From Channa striata (Eukaryota; Chordata; Actinopteri; Anabantiformes; Channidae): DNA of 64,000 bases. The first letter of the stretch is position 1, and the number at the start of each line of letters is the position of its first letter. The DNA is taken from assembly GCA_033026295.1 (NCBI GenBank), contig CM065185.1:496001-560000 (forward strand). Reading direction: 5' to 3'. Position numbers and translations under genes: made by a program. The notes beneath the pieces are model-generated. The model saw only the letters and a program-made list of their open reading frames with translations, was not told the origin of the DNA and made no database searches. Shown one piece after another: positions 44,111 through 55,459 of this stretch.

Positions 44111-45125
44111 TAAGTAAGTTGTAGCTGGCACGCCCGCTGTCCATCCATAACAGAACTGTGTTATATGTGTAATGACAACATTCAACAGATGGGGGGACTT
44201 TCTTGCAATCTTACAGGCAGGTACACATGCTTCCTGCCTCGGCTCAGCATGTTGTAGTTTTAAAGTTGTTCTCTGCCTCGCTCAGCATCTGCTTACCTTC
44301 CCAGTCTCATAAGTTCTCCCGCATGTCCTCTTCTCGTTTGCCAGCTCTCACCTGAGTGTGTGTCACACCCAAATTATTGCACTAATTGGAAACAGGTGCT
44401 TGAATCAAATTCAGTCGGTCAATCAAATGCACGTGTGCCCCCCAATAAACAGAAACAAATTAAAGAATCCCAACCCAAAATACGAAAGTCCTAAAAAGTC
44501 CTAAAAAGTCTAAATACAATTCCGATCCAAAATGCAGTGTCCAGTGTAACATGATTTCCAAAATGTTTGTACTAAATAACCAAATATGGCTCAAAGGCAA
44601 AAGAAACAACCTAGAAACAACCTTTGACTCCTCAGGTGGGACTAATTGAAATACTTTACTGCTACTGTGATAAATCACATGGGCTTTGGAAAACTGTCAG
44701 ACTGCCACTGCATCCAGAAATAAAACCTGAAACTGTGACACAAAGAGCTGGCATCCATCAATACTGCACAGAAACACTGCTGACTTCTCTGGCCCTAAGC
44801 TCATGCCCAAAGGACTGGGACAATGGAAACATGTTCTATCATCTGACGACTTCACATTTCTGCTGGTTTAAGACCTGCGGTTCTCTGAAACAGCCATCTA
44901 GACTGTTATCACTATAAAGTCCAAAACATCTGTGATAAAAATGTGGCTGCATAAGTGCACACAGGAAAGGTGACTAAAGCTAGGGACACACCCAAGGTGT
45001 TTCAAAGACTCATCCTTGGTTCCACCAACTATCACAGGTTTCTAGTCTCTGACAGTCTGAAGGGGACACAGAGCTCATGACAGAATAAATTGGGGCAACA
45101 CACTTAACCACTGGTCATAAACCTG
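44111..45125. other. No recognisable gene
   Basis: Unclassified sequence containing the second copy of the 24-bp block (44241-44264). Confidence 0.45.
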
Positions 45126-45352
45126 TGGGCGACTGTGGCTCAGTTGGTAGTGCGGTTGTCCACCAATCCCACAGTTGTTGGTTTGATCCCTGGTTCCTCT
45201 GGTCACATGTCAAAGTGTCCTTGAGCAAGACACTGAACCCTGGTGAGTTGCTCCATCGGTGTATGAATGTGTGTGTGTTAGAGAAGAAGCAGTGTAAATT
45301 CCTTTGAGTACCAACAGGTAGAAAAGCACTATATAAGTGCAGACCATTTACC
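45126..45352 (+). mobile_element. tRNA-derived SINE, near full length
   Basis: GGCGACTGTGGCTCAGTTGG carries the A box; GGTTTGATCCC near 45180 is the B box; then 'ccttgagcaagacactgaac', 'agtaccaacaggtagaaaag', 'atataagtgcagaccattta'. These are the standard parts of the SINE family in this window. It is not a tRNA gene: the acceptor stem does not close and the body continues past the B box. Confidence 0.88.
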
Positions 45353-45466
45353 AAACAACTGGACATTATGGAAATGGAAAAACCCCAATTTCGGCATTGG
45401 GAATTAAGAAATTCAAGTGTGTTCTTGACTTTGTAACTTAGACAAAAAGGCAGTAAAGGTTGAGGA

Positions 45467-45519
45467 TAGTGTTGATATATAAAGCCTACAGAGGAAAATA
45501 CCTTTATATATCAACACTA
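45467..45519. repeat. 18-bp-arm perfect hairpin
   Basis: TAGTGTTGATATATAAAG (45467-45484) pairs exactly with 45502-45519 around a 17-nt loop. The arms start at TA on each side, so it may be a tiny foldback element. As RNA it would form an 18-bp AU-rich stem. Confidence 0.8.
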
Positions 45520-46111
45520 CGTTAAGGTAAAACTGTAGTTGCTGTCGGTCTGCCTCCATTGTGATGTCAACGGTCGCCAACTGTTTGTAAATATTAAATA
45601 TATTTAAAATAATCGCCATGATTGAGCACTTTTCAGGTAATGTGGTTTGCACCTCCTTGCATATCGTATCAACAAAAGTCCAGGATCCTGGACTTGTTAT
45701 GTTTTTCCTTAAAAGGTGTTTGGTGGCCACAACTTAAAATGTTCCCTTGCTGCATCCATAGCCAGGCAATCTAAAAACGACACACAGGAGGTCAGAGGAT
45801 AAGGCTTGTTTCTTCCTTTATAATAGGTTTGAATCTCATGTTTGTATGTTTCAAAGCTCCGCCTATTAAACCACTGATCAGCTGATTCAGTCTGAATGAA
45901 GCACTTCAGTGTTTTATCAGTCACGTGCTTGAAACGCGGTTTGAAGCTTTGGTATCAAAGGTAACATCACTGTTCCTTCTTGTTTGCTGCCCTTAGTCAG
46001 AGGTTTTTGTCCCTTTGTTTAGCCTTTCGTTGAGTTTGTATTTTTAATCACCTTTTGTCTTTATTAGTTTAGTCCTTTTACTTGTTCCTTTCTGTCCTCC
46101 TTGGTTTTTAC
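45520..46111. other. No recognisable feature
   Basis: Sequence between the hairpin and the L2 tail; nothing recognised. Confidence 0.4.
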
Positions 46112-46340
46112 TTCAATTCAATTCAATTCAACTTTTTTTATATAGCGCCAATTTACAACAAGGTCATCTCAGGGCACTTTATATAATAAAGTCAAGACTA
46201 TACACAGGTAGAGAAAACCCAACAAATCCCCCTTGAGCAAGCCATAGGCAACAGTGGAGAGGAAAAACTCCCTTTAACGGAAGAAACCTCCAGCAGAACC
46301 AGGCTCAGGGAGGACGGCCATCTGCCTTGACCGGTTGGGC
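46112..46340 (-). mobile_element. L2 LINE 3' UTR
   Basis: Minus-strand copy of the shared L2 3' UTR: a TTGAA tail at 46112-46130, 'atatagcgccaatttacaac', 'aacccaacaaatccccctt', 'ggaagaaacctccagcagaa', ending near 'cttgaccggttggg'. It is severely 5'-truncated (about 230 bp). Confidence 0.88.
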
Positions 46341-48190
46341 AAGTCAGATGGCCGTCTACTTTAGTTATTTGTCAGCCCTTTTGTCAGGTTTTTTGGGTTG
46401 ATAGTTTGAGTTTGGGTTTAAATTGTTACTGGCTGCCTTTTTCTTGATTATGTGTTAGTCTGTTCTGCTTAGAGTGTGTGTTTGTTTGTGCTTCCCCTAA
46501 TGGTTCTTTATTATTCTTGATTATAGAAATTACCGTTTTCTGTGTTATTATTTTATTTCTTAGTTCCTTTCCCCTGGTTAGTTTTAGTTTACCGTTTGTC
46601 CTGTTACTCTATTTTGGAGTGAGTTTTTGTTCCTTTAATGACTCTTATTTACACCGCTGTTGTCATTCGCTTGGGTCCTTACTATTTACAATATCAATTT
46701 TGTGTGGCTACAAAGTTGTTTACATCATTCAAATTTGGTGCAAATGGGAAGAGATGAAGAGGGAGAAAGGGGACCCTACCTGGAGAAATTAAATCACAAT
46801 TGCAAGTGACAGTAAAATCTAATGTAATCAGTGCAACCTGTTGATCTTCCTGCTGTCTGCCCATTGATTGGGAGGGGAGCAGATGGAGGAGTCAGGTGTG
46901 TTAGTGTGGAGGCTATTCCTTGGATAGGAGGTTAGCACAGCCAATTGAGACTTCAGTATTGGTGTGGCCCCACAGCATTTTTATAGAGCAAAGCATTTTT
47001 ATTGGAGTTGTAAGCTTACTGTGCATGAGGAATTTCATTGTAGCGGTATAGGATTTGTTTTATTGTGGCGATTTTTTTTCACTAATAACAATAAATATGT
47101 GAACATTTAACATGGTGTGACATGCCAGTATAATGAAATCAAAGTGCAAATGTAAGGTATTATTTTGAAAGTGCAAAAGGATTTTCTCTAATAGGCAGAC
47201 ATGGTAAATGGTAATGAGAGCCCTAAAGCTGCAGTTCTCTTGTCCTTCACAGAGGACTCTACCAAAGAAATTAAGCAAAAAGTTTTCAGCAGTTATTTGT
47301 CCCTGTCATAGTGGCTGCTCTCATCTCTGCCTCCAGTTATAGACATAGCTAACTGAACTGTGCTTCGTTGCTCAAACGTCTGATTTTAGATACCAAGGCA
47401 GAGAAGAGACACGGGGTGAAGATGGGAAAGAGAGAGACGAACAGAAATGACCATGACTAAATTAGACAGAGGGAGAGAGAGAATGCCTTGAGAGTTTTCC
47501 TCTCCCCTGTAACCGGTGTGAGAAAGATAATGCAAATGAGAAAGCATTCTGCCTAATGATGATAGAAGCTTAAAACTGGTTTACAGCATATCTCGTCTGC
47601 ACTGACGCCGCTGTTTCTGCTTTGCTTGTGAAATAAGGGAGGAGTTCTTATAATCTGGCTGTTCAACACCTTTGTGCTTTAATAAGCTTAGAGTCGCCTC
47701 TATCCCCTTTCTTTCTAAACTCCCTTACTGATAGCTTAACACTGCCACAATACACAGAAGCAAGCACAAACATTTTTTCCCCCTGCTTTGATTTTTCATG
47801 CATATTTTTTTTATCAGTGTGACAATGCCATCTCCCAAATTGTAGTAACAAATACATGCAGGTTTATTTGGATGCAGTGTCCTCCTCAGATAAGTGGAGA
47901 GGCATCAATCGGAATCAGAGAGCAGCTTAAATGTCTCGAACAATCCTGGAGTAATTTACTGAGGGCTTATTTAGTGGAATGATTCTACAGTAAAAGTCAC
48001 ATAAACAGGTGATACCTGCATGGGATAACTTATGGTGGTTTGCAAAAGGAACTGCTTAAAGATCATTTTCATAGTTCTGTGTGTACTACTGTAAGTCAAT
48101 TATGGTGGGCAGAGAAGGCCTTTGAGTAATGTTTTGAAACATTAGAGATTGCCAAATTATCTACAATACATTAAATGAGTAGATGTCATA
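46341..48190. other. No recognisable gene
   Basis: Includes T-rich sequence giving a hydrophobic chance ORF (46478-46792). 47400-47990 looks compositionally less repetitive, but without alignment I cannot call it conserved. Confidence 0.4.
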
Positions 48191-48425
48191 GGGCAGCACG
48201 GTTGAATGGCTGGCTGCCTCACAGTTTGAATTCTTGGCCGGCTGCAACCATTCTATGTGGAGTTTGCATGTTCTCCCTGTGTTTGCGTAGGTTTCCTCCA
48301 CATGCATGCTAGGTTAACTGGTAACTCTAAAGTGCCCATATGTGAATGGTTGTCTGTGGATGTCTCTCTGTGTTGAGCCTGAGATAAACGGGAGACCTGT
48401 CCAGAGAACAGAACTGAATGGTGAG
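48191..48425 (+). mobile_element. V-SINE/DANA-type SINE
   Basis: A tRNA-like head ('gggcagcacggttgaatggc', 'cgcctcacag'-like) is followed by the conserved V-SINE core 'gtggagtttgcatgttctcc', 'gtttgcgtaggtttcctcc', 'catgcatgctaggttaactgg'. The tail is diverged. The core is the hallmark of the vertebrate V-SINE superfamily, including zebrafish DANA. Confidence 0.75.
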
Positions 48426-48495
48426 TGGTGTTTAAACCTGTCCTTTCTGAAAGATCAAACCCTGCTGCACTTTAAGAAACTGGCTGAACTTAGGT

Positions 48496-48575
48496 GGTTA
48501 AAAAAACTACTTATGCTGCAGTTTAATAAAAAACATGTTTTTATTAAACTGCAGCATAAGTAGTTTTTTTTAACC
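48496..48575. repeat. 80-bp near-perfect palindrome
   Basis: GGTTAAAAAAACTAC...TTAATAAAAA at left pairs with ...TTTTTATTAAACTGCAG...TTAACC at right, with essentially no loop (centre ACATGT) and about one base of length difference in an A/T run. TTAA lies near both ends, but no family is recognised. Confidence 0.88.
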
Positions 48576-50284
48576 ATCAATAAAGCACACTTTAGTATAT
48601 TACAGTATTTTAAATATCACTGTAGTAAATTGAAACAGGCTCACAACTATGCCTTGGTTTGAGAATCAATGCCCATATCACAGCAAAACTCTCCAAAACT
48701 TCTAAACTTCCAAAGTTTATAAACAACACCGGTAAAGTCTGGGATATTAATATTTAACCAGATGGCTGAACATCTTGTGTTAATGTTTTGCAAATAAATT
48801 ATCTATAAGCAAGATGTATTTACTTTTTCTGTTGTATATTTTTAACTCACAATGTCACAGTGTGGGCTCCTGCCTGGAACTTGTCCCACATTATTCAAAT
48901 GCCCCTTACTATAATTAATGCCATATCAATGTTTAAAGTTGCAATACACGAAAATAATTTGAAAATGTAGAGCTTATATATTGTTAGTACTTGTGTTCGT
49001 ATGTTGATAAAATATATTTGTTCCAGCCTTGATTTGTTTTATTTTAATAAGTCTGTATTTTTTTATTTTGGACTCGTAAGTTTGGCTGCTGGGCAACTAA
49101 AACAACTGAGCTACTGGCCTAAAGTATAGTAATTAGGTTGACAAGTGTCTGTGGTGCAAAAGCACTATAGAACAGAAAGAATTCTCTTATTTACAGTGCG
49201 AGGCAGTGGTGTTAGATATCTTCACTTCAAAGCCATGGACTTTAATTTCTGCCGCGTATTCAGTAAGTAGGATTAAAACAGATGGATTCATCAGAAAGAG
49301 CGATGACAAGAGTGAACCAGCACCAAAAAAGGAAGAAATATTCCACAACTTCTTAAATGCAGTGCATTTAACTCTGGAATTAACTAGATATTGGTAAGGT
49401 GCTTTAAAGTAAATTAAAGCTGCTGAAATCTGTCACTGAAATTTAACGATGTATAAAAATGACAGCAGTGTTATTTTCAGCATATTGAACAAACCAACCT
49501 GTATGTGCCTTTGTGTTAAACTTGCAAAAATACTAATAAAATCCTAACCACATTTGTGCCAACTTGCAAGTCGAGTGTAGTACCCGCTCATTTTAAGTCG
49601 ATGCGAATTTTTGCTTTCACTACTTAATTTTTAGTTGTCATAAATGTCATGACTAGGCGCATTCAGGTCAGATAACATTCTGTCAGACCATTTTCAGAAG
49701 TACAACATGAAATAAAGTTCATTTGGTGGTTCAATAGCTTTAGTTAAAGTGTTTTAAAGTATTACATTTATAGAGTACGTGCTTTATTACATTTCAGGAT
49801 TCTTCAATAAAATCCTACTTAAATCAGTTTGCCTTTGTGTCTTCAATGAGATGCAAAACTTTTTTGTTTAAATTCAGCGATTTAGTGCCAAGGAAAATCT
49901 GGGGCAAACACAAATACCGAATCTGTCATGTTGTTGCTTCACAACATTAGATCAACTTCACACTCAGAGATCCTATTTGTCCTTTATTAGCTTCTCTCCA
50001 CTGGCTTTCCATAAAATATAAAATATAATTTAAAATCCACCTACTTACATATAAAGGGGAATTTTTTGGGCTTCTTGTTCATACATACATACATATATAT
50101 GGCCACCTGTTGCATGTGGTGGCCAAATTGATTAGATAAATCTTATCATTAAATACCAAGCAACAATCTCTGGTTTGTAAATTTATTATTATTATTTAGC
50201 CATCTAGCCTCATGCAAGAAAAACTTTCTTTGTGGTTTCTATCATTATCTGTCTCAAAAGTCTCAAAATTATCTGTCTAAGACA
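48576..50284. other. No recognisable gene
   Basis: AT-rich. A short L2-like scrap ('ttagcttctctccactggct') occurs near 49988-50008. Confidence 0.45.
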
Positions 50285-51865
50285 ACTCAAATCAAAATTT
50301 ATTTATATAACACTTTCCAATAACTAACTTCCAACAGGTTGACGAGTGCTTTACAATAAAAAAATAAGATTTTAAATGTATAAAGTTCAGAGGCAATATT
50401 AAATTAAATATATTGACAACCAGTTAAGAACTTTTACTGATAATTAATTAGATAACACAGCTACAAAGCCTAAATACAAAATGTATGATTAAAATATTGT
50501 ACGATAGCAGAGAATAAATAGCCAATCAATAAATAAAAATATATAAATACAAAAATAAATGTTCTTCTTTTTCGGCTTTTTCCATCAGGGGTTGCCACAG
50601 CGAATAATCCTTTTCCACCTCACTCTATTTTGGGCAACTTCCACTCTGACACCAGCCAACCTCATGTTCTCTGTTAGCACATCCATATATCTCCTCTTTT
50701 GTCGTCCTCTTGCCCTCTTGCCTGGCAGCTCCATCTACAACATCCTTCTACCAATATATTTACTATGCCTCCTTTGGACATGTCCAAACCATCTCAGTCT
50801 GGCCTCTCTGACTTCATTGCTAACGCATAAATACAAAAATAAATGTCTTAATTCTCCAATGAATCAAAAGCCTGCTTAAAAAAGTTGTGTTTTGAGTTCA
50901 GATTTTAAATTACAATATTAGAGATTTAAAATGAAGACTGTTTCATAGATTAAGTGCCACTAAGGAAAAAGCATGATCAACCCATCTCTTACATCTGGTG
51001 CAAGGGACATCCAGTAGGCTCTGATCCTGTAAGTGCAATACTCTAGATTTTCTAGATGGCTTAAGAAGGTTGGATAAATTAGGTGTAAGGAGACGTTTCA
51101 TTCACTTGAAATAAAAATCAATCCTGGATTTGACGTGTAACCAATGGAGAGAAGATAAAAGCCAGATGATATGTTCATGTCTTTGAGTATTTGTTAGAAA
51201 ATGTGCTGTAGCATTTTGGACCAGCTGCAGGTGAGCTAATAATGATTTGGTAAGCCCACAATAAAATGCATTATACAAAGTAATCAAATTGTGAGCTAAT
51301 AAATTCATGAACTGCCTTTTCTTACTCCCCTCTGCTAAAAAAGGCTTAACTTTTAACAGCAACCTGACCTTAAGAAAGCCAGACTTGACAGCAATGACAC
51401 TGATGTGATTTTCCAGGCTGTCCAAGGTGACCCCAAGATTCCACACATATTGCTTAATTAGTAAGGAAATATGGGTCAAATCTGCAGAGGCATTTTTGCC
51501 AAAGGACATACATTCAATTTATGATTCATTTAGAAAAAGTTTTGTGCCATCCAGGATTTAATTTAATTTAAGCAGTTAAAAAAGAGATCATAATGAGCGA
51601 GTTTTGGTGTTGAGTGGGATATGGATTTAAATTTCATCTGCAATAACAGTGGACGGAAAGGCTGAAGGTTTCCAGAATAGAAGCTTAAGGGAGAAGGTAT
51701 AGTGAAAATAGCATTAGAACCACAATTGATCCCTAAGGCACGCCATGGTTCAGTGGGGAATAAAAACATGAATTATCTCCTGTCGTGACTAAAATAGACC
51801 TACTGATCAGATTTAAAAAGATTTAAGCCAATAGAGCACAGTGCCCTGGACACCCATATGAGCAG
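50285..51865 (-). pseudogene. Rex1/L2-like LINE, decayed, with nested RTE stub
   Basis: Minus strand. From the 5' side, recognisable RT pieces include GVQGTVLYWLKS-like near 51830 and a decayed PQGSI-like block near 51725. Then comes an open frame (51509-51102) with LGVTLDSLENHIS, KSGFLKVRLLLKVKPFL, LLAHLQLVQNATAHFLTNTQRHEHI and LSSLHWLHVKSRIDF, matching the C-terminal RT of Rex1-type LINEs of the CR1/L2 superfamily. The rest to 50285 is C-terminal and 3' UTR sequence ending in an AT-rich tail. An RTE fragment sits inside at 50563-50826. Confidence 0.72.
50563..50826 (-). mobile_element. 5'-truncated RTE stub with 20-bp target duplication
   Basis: A 264-bp insert whose minus strand is the RTE 3' end: the C-terminal codons (FGHVQRR, RYMDVL equivalents), stop region, 'cagcgaataatcc' complement and 'gccgaaaaagaagaa' tail. 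It is flanked by perfect 20-bp direct repeats at 50543-50562 and 50827-50846 (ataaatacaaaaataaatgt). It inserted into the 3' UTR of the Rex1-like LINE. Confidence 0.92.
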
Positions 51866-52099
51866 GGGAGGAGATCAAGTCTAAAGTCAGTTAAAGTCTT
51901 TTACAAGTGTTAAGTGTACAGTGTTGAAAAAAAAAAAACAGTAACTTTTTTGAGATCCCAGATGGTTTCATTATAAATATACTTCCTGGTTAGTTGGATT
52001 CTTCAATATATGGTGTTTGTCCATCAAAAACAAAAAAAGCAAAAAAACATTAAAAAAGTAATATCAAATACTGAAAGAAAAACAAAGGGGGAAGATTTC
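51866..52099. other. Unclassified spacer
   Basis: A-rich sequence before the solo LTR; nothing recognised. Confidence 0.4.
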
Positions 52100-52686
52100 T
52101 GTAAAGGTTACCGTAACTACAGGACCCAAAAGCAGAAGCTGAGACTCGCAGAGAAAACAACAGGTTTATTAGCACAAGAACTACTGGTACAATTATCAAT
52201 TATCACACTCACTATTGATCCTGCAATACTCTGTACATACACCTAAACTCTAAGAAAACTCTCTCTGTCAAACAGGGTTAACAATATTAAATCATCTAAC
52301 AGTATAAACTCAAAGGCAGAGACCTAGACTATAACAAACTCTCTCAAAAGGTATAACAATATTATTTGTCCACATAACCGTATTAATTCAAAGGCAGACT
52401 AAGACTATAACAAGAAACCCGGACTACCAAACTAACAGACTCACGAACAGGATAACGTGCTGGAGATCGGGAAAAGCCGAGCATGATCAAGGAGTTGCAC
52501 CAGAACGAACCCAGACACACTAGCAACCCCAAAACTTAGACCTTAAATACAAAATGTAGGAGTGACGATGATGATGATGATGATGATGATGATGATAAAA
52601 GGTACTGATGACAATGAAAGGTACTCCAGATGACGATGAAAGACAAAGTGCGAGTGCACTGGCAACCAGCAGAGGAAGGGAGGAAT
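52100..52686 (-). mobile_element. Solo Ty3/Gypsy LTR
   Basis: Starts TGTAAAGGTTACCG and shares 'aggacccaaaagcagaagct', 'caacaggtttatta', 'ggagatcgggaaaagccga' and 'accagcagaggaagggagga' with the LTR at 2201-2645. It is longer because a roughly 80-bp unit (starting aaactctctc, near 52257 and 52336) is tandemly duplicated. No internal element sequence adjoins, so it is a solo LTR. A GAT microsatellite of about ten units lies inside (52567-52596). Confidence 0.85.
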
Positions 52687-54712
52687 ACTAAGTTTTAAAA
52701 TGCATGATAACAATAATACTTGTTGTTGTTCAAAATTTTTTTTCCTAGCACACATTGAACAAAATGCTACAAAAAAATGAATTCCATGCACCTGCATTTT
52801 ACAGGCGTGTAAGAAAATATATATATATGTGTGTGTGTGTGTATGTTACACAGCTCCCAGATATACAAGGCAATTAAAGCAATGAAAACAACAAGAGAAA
52901 TTAAAGTTAAATTAAATTAAATTCAGACTAATTAAACCATACAACTTGCATAGAGGAATAAACCTGTACTGTATAGAATTTGGGGTTATTATACATAACC
53001 AGCATTTTATTCTGCACACCCATTCTCATCTAAGCGCTGTTGCTATTGGGATAAGGATGTGTCCAGTACTGTAACCACTGGAGTGCATATCAGATGAGTG
53101 ACAGGTTACTCATTAACACTACTGACACTTCTCTAGTGTTAATTACTTCACAGGAAACAACATTTTGACTTTCTGTCCCAAAAACTCGAGCAGAGCAAGA
53201 AGGAGAGGACAGATGTTTGAATCACAATCTGAATGCCACATGTGGCTGAGAAAGAAAGAGAGCTGCGAAAGGGGATACAGCTGTGCACAGACGTCTTGTG
53301 GGGACTCCCTCCCATGCTGACGCATAGGCCTGTGTGATGGCCTCACAAAATTAGTGAGACAGCAGCTGTTTGGCCAGAGGTTCTGTAATATAAAACAGCT
53401 GCTGGGTCTGTCTAAAGGGTGCTGTTTATGCCACATAATGAGACAGCATACCAAAGGAGAGATGAAAATACTCTTCCCCCATCTTATTTCTACGGGAGAA
53501 AGGTAAATAAAAGATGCCGTGTAATCACTTTGGATTTAGAGAAGAAGGTTATTATTTTTGACATGAATTTGATTGGTCTTAGAATGGCCAAACTTCTGTA
53601 GGATAAAAAGAAGGGATGAAGAGATGAGAGCACACAAAAGTCATTTGCTCTTTTAGTCAAGGACAAACCAACAGAAGTGCTGTATTCATTTAATGGAACT
53701 TGAGTAATCTGCGATGTTGGCTCAGGGGGTGGGGGTGGGAGGTTTTAAGAGAGTGCATAAAACAATCATCATCAGGCATCATGGGTTGCTGTCTTGTCAC
53801 TCCTTTTAAGAAGCATTTAATCAGTGAATGTGCAAAGCCAGATCTCTCTCCAAAGCCTTCATGATATGATGAGATCCATTTGGGATCCATGGTCCTCTTT
53901 ACACACCATTGGCGAAAAGTAGATCATTTTGTTGAGTCTTAATAACATGTTTAACTTCAGAAAGCAGCTCTTAGCCCTCCAAATTCCCATCACGGGCCAG
54001 GCACACAGGCGCTGGCCTATTATCTTAAATTAATGGATTGAATCCATCTGTGAGAGTGCATCTCTGCACTACAATTGTCTCTACAGTTTACCCGACAACA
54101 ACTCTATTATTGTAGGGAAACCAACATCTGCTTGTGTGCTCTGGACCCACTAAGATAACTGACAGTTTATCTTTCTGTACACATGCTAAAAGACCTGGGA
54201 TAAGAAGCAAGATAAGAAAGGTACAAAGCTCTGAGTCATGGGTGGTGAGCTGGCCTTTAGGAAGTCCATCCTGTTATCAAATTTTTTTAGCGATATGCAA
54301 AGATTCCCCTCTGCTAAGTTGAAGGCGAACTCACCTCCCCCCTAAGAATGAATCTTCTTCTGACTGTCTTTTTAGGAACTAGAAAGAAAAATCAAAAACA
54401 CTTTCCTTGCCTTGCCTTTTTCTGGAAATAGCTCTTTTTTCCTGGAGTGCTGTTAACTCATCAGAGCAGCTTTTTCTGTTGGAGACATTACCTTCTCCAG
54501 TACTGGAGGAGGAGAGTGTAACCCTTTTTTATTAAGTGTAGGACAGCTTGCACCTCAGTTGCTGGGGAAGGCTGGGAGAGGAGAAAATACAGGAGCAGGT
54601 CTGCATGCTGAGACACAGGGACAGCAGATTTTACAAGGCATCTCGACCACAGATGTCTGAGAGGAAGTCTGGGTGTGCAGAGATTGCAGTGATGCACAAA
54701 AAGAGTCCCTTC
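52687..54712. other. No recognisable gene; short AT/TG tract
   Basis: An (AT)n-(GT)n tract lies near 52818-52845. No coding frame or element is recognised in the rest. Confidence 0.45.
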
Positions 54713-55266
54713 AATTCAACTGAATTCAATTCCCCTATATTTCTATAGCGCCAATTTACAATAAAGTCATCTCAAGACACTTTACATAATAAAGTCAGAA
54801 CTATACAGACATTTAGGGAAAACACAAAAAATCCTTCTTGAGCATAGGCAACAAAATAGAGGAAAAACCCTTTAATGGAAGAAACGTCTACCAGAACCAG
54901 GTTCAGGGTGGGCGGCCATCTTCTTTGAAAGATTGGGATGAGTGGAAAATGAAGACAGAAAAGAAAAGAGCAATAACAAAACATTTTGCATGTTGGTAGG
55001 ACCATTAGCTGCACACTGGAAGACCCACATCTCCAAAGCTCAGGACACCTGAAGAGAGGAACAGAGAGAGGGAGACAGAGATAGAGAAGTACAACTACAG
55101 GAGTGAGAAGACCGAGTTAATGTCATACAGTGGTGACATATAAGTGTCAGTGCATCATGCTGCTATAGGCTTGGACTGCCGGGGGACCAACCCCTGATGC
55201 ACTGACTATAAGCTTTAGCAAAGAGGAAGGTTTTGAGCCTAGTCTAAAAGTAAAGAGGGCGTCCAC
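54713..55266 (-). mobile_element. L2 LINE C-terminal end and 3' UTR
   Basis: Minus-strand L2 3' end: a TTGAA-type tail at 54713-54732, 'tatagcgccaatttacaata', 'accagaaccaggttcagg' and 'gctgcacactggaaga' blocks, 'gcatcatgctgctataggct', then C-terminal coding remnants ('agctttagcaaagaggaagg') to 'cagagctggtt'. Mildly diverged. Confidence 0.85.
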
Positions 55267-55284
55267 TTCCTGAATCAGAGCTGG

Positions 55285-55405
55285 TTACATTTACATTTAC
55301 ATTTACATTTAGGCATTTGGCAGACGCTTTTATCCAAAGCAACTTACAAGTGAGGAACAAACAAGACATAAAATCTAAGTTTAGGAGAGAAACATCAAAG
55401 TAAAG
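55285..55405 (+). repeat. ATTTAC-repeat plus teleost dispersed repeat
   Basis: Four acattt-type units lead into 'ggcatttggcagacgctttt' and 'atccaaagcaacttacaagt', a block I recognise as widespread in teleost intergenic DNA. Family name not certain. Confidence 0.6.
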
Positions 55406-55459
55406 TGCTATCAAACAAGTGTTACGGTTTCATGAGATCTACTCTTTCGGGTTTTCCTA

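Noticed and set aside
45126..45200. Possible tRNA gene (A and B boxes)
   Set aside because: Boxes belong to a SINE head; no cloverleaf closes, the sequence continues into a SINE body and tail, and the same unit recurs several times.
46478..46792. Hydrophobic 104-codon ORF resembling a membrane protein
   Set aside because: It comes from T-rich low-complexity sequence (Phe/Leu/Ser/Val bias) with no other coding sign.
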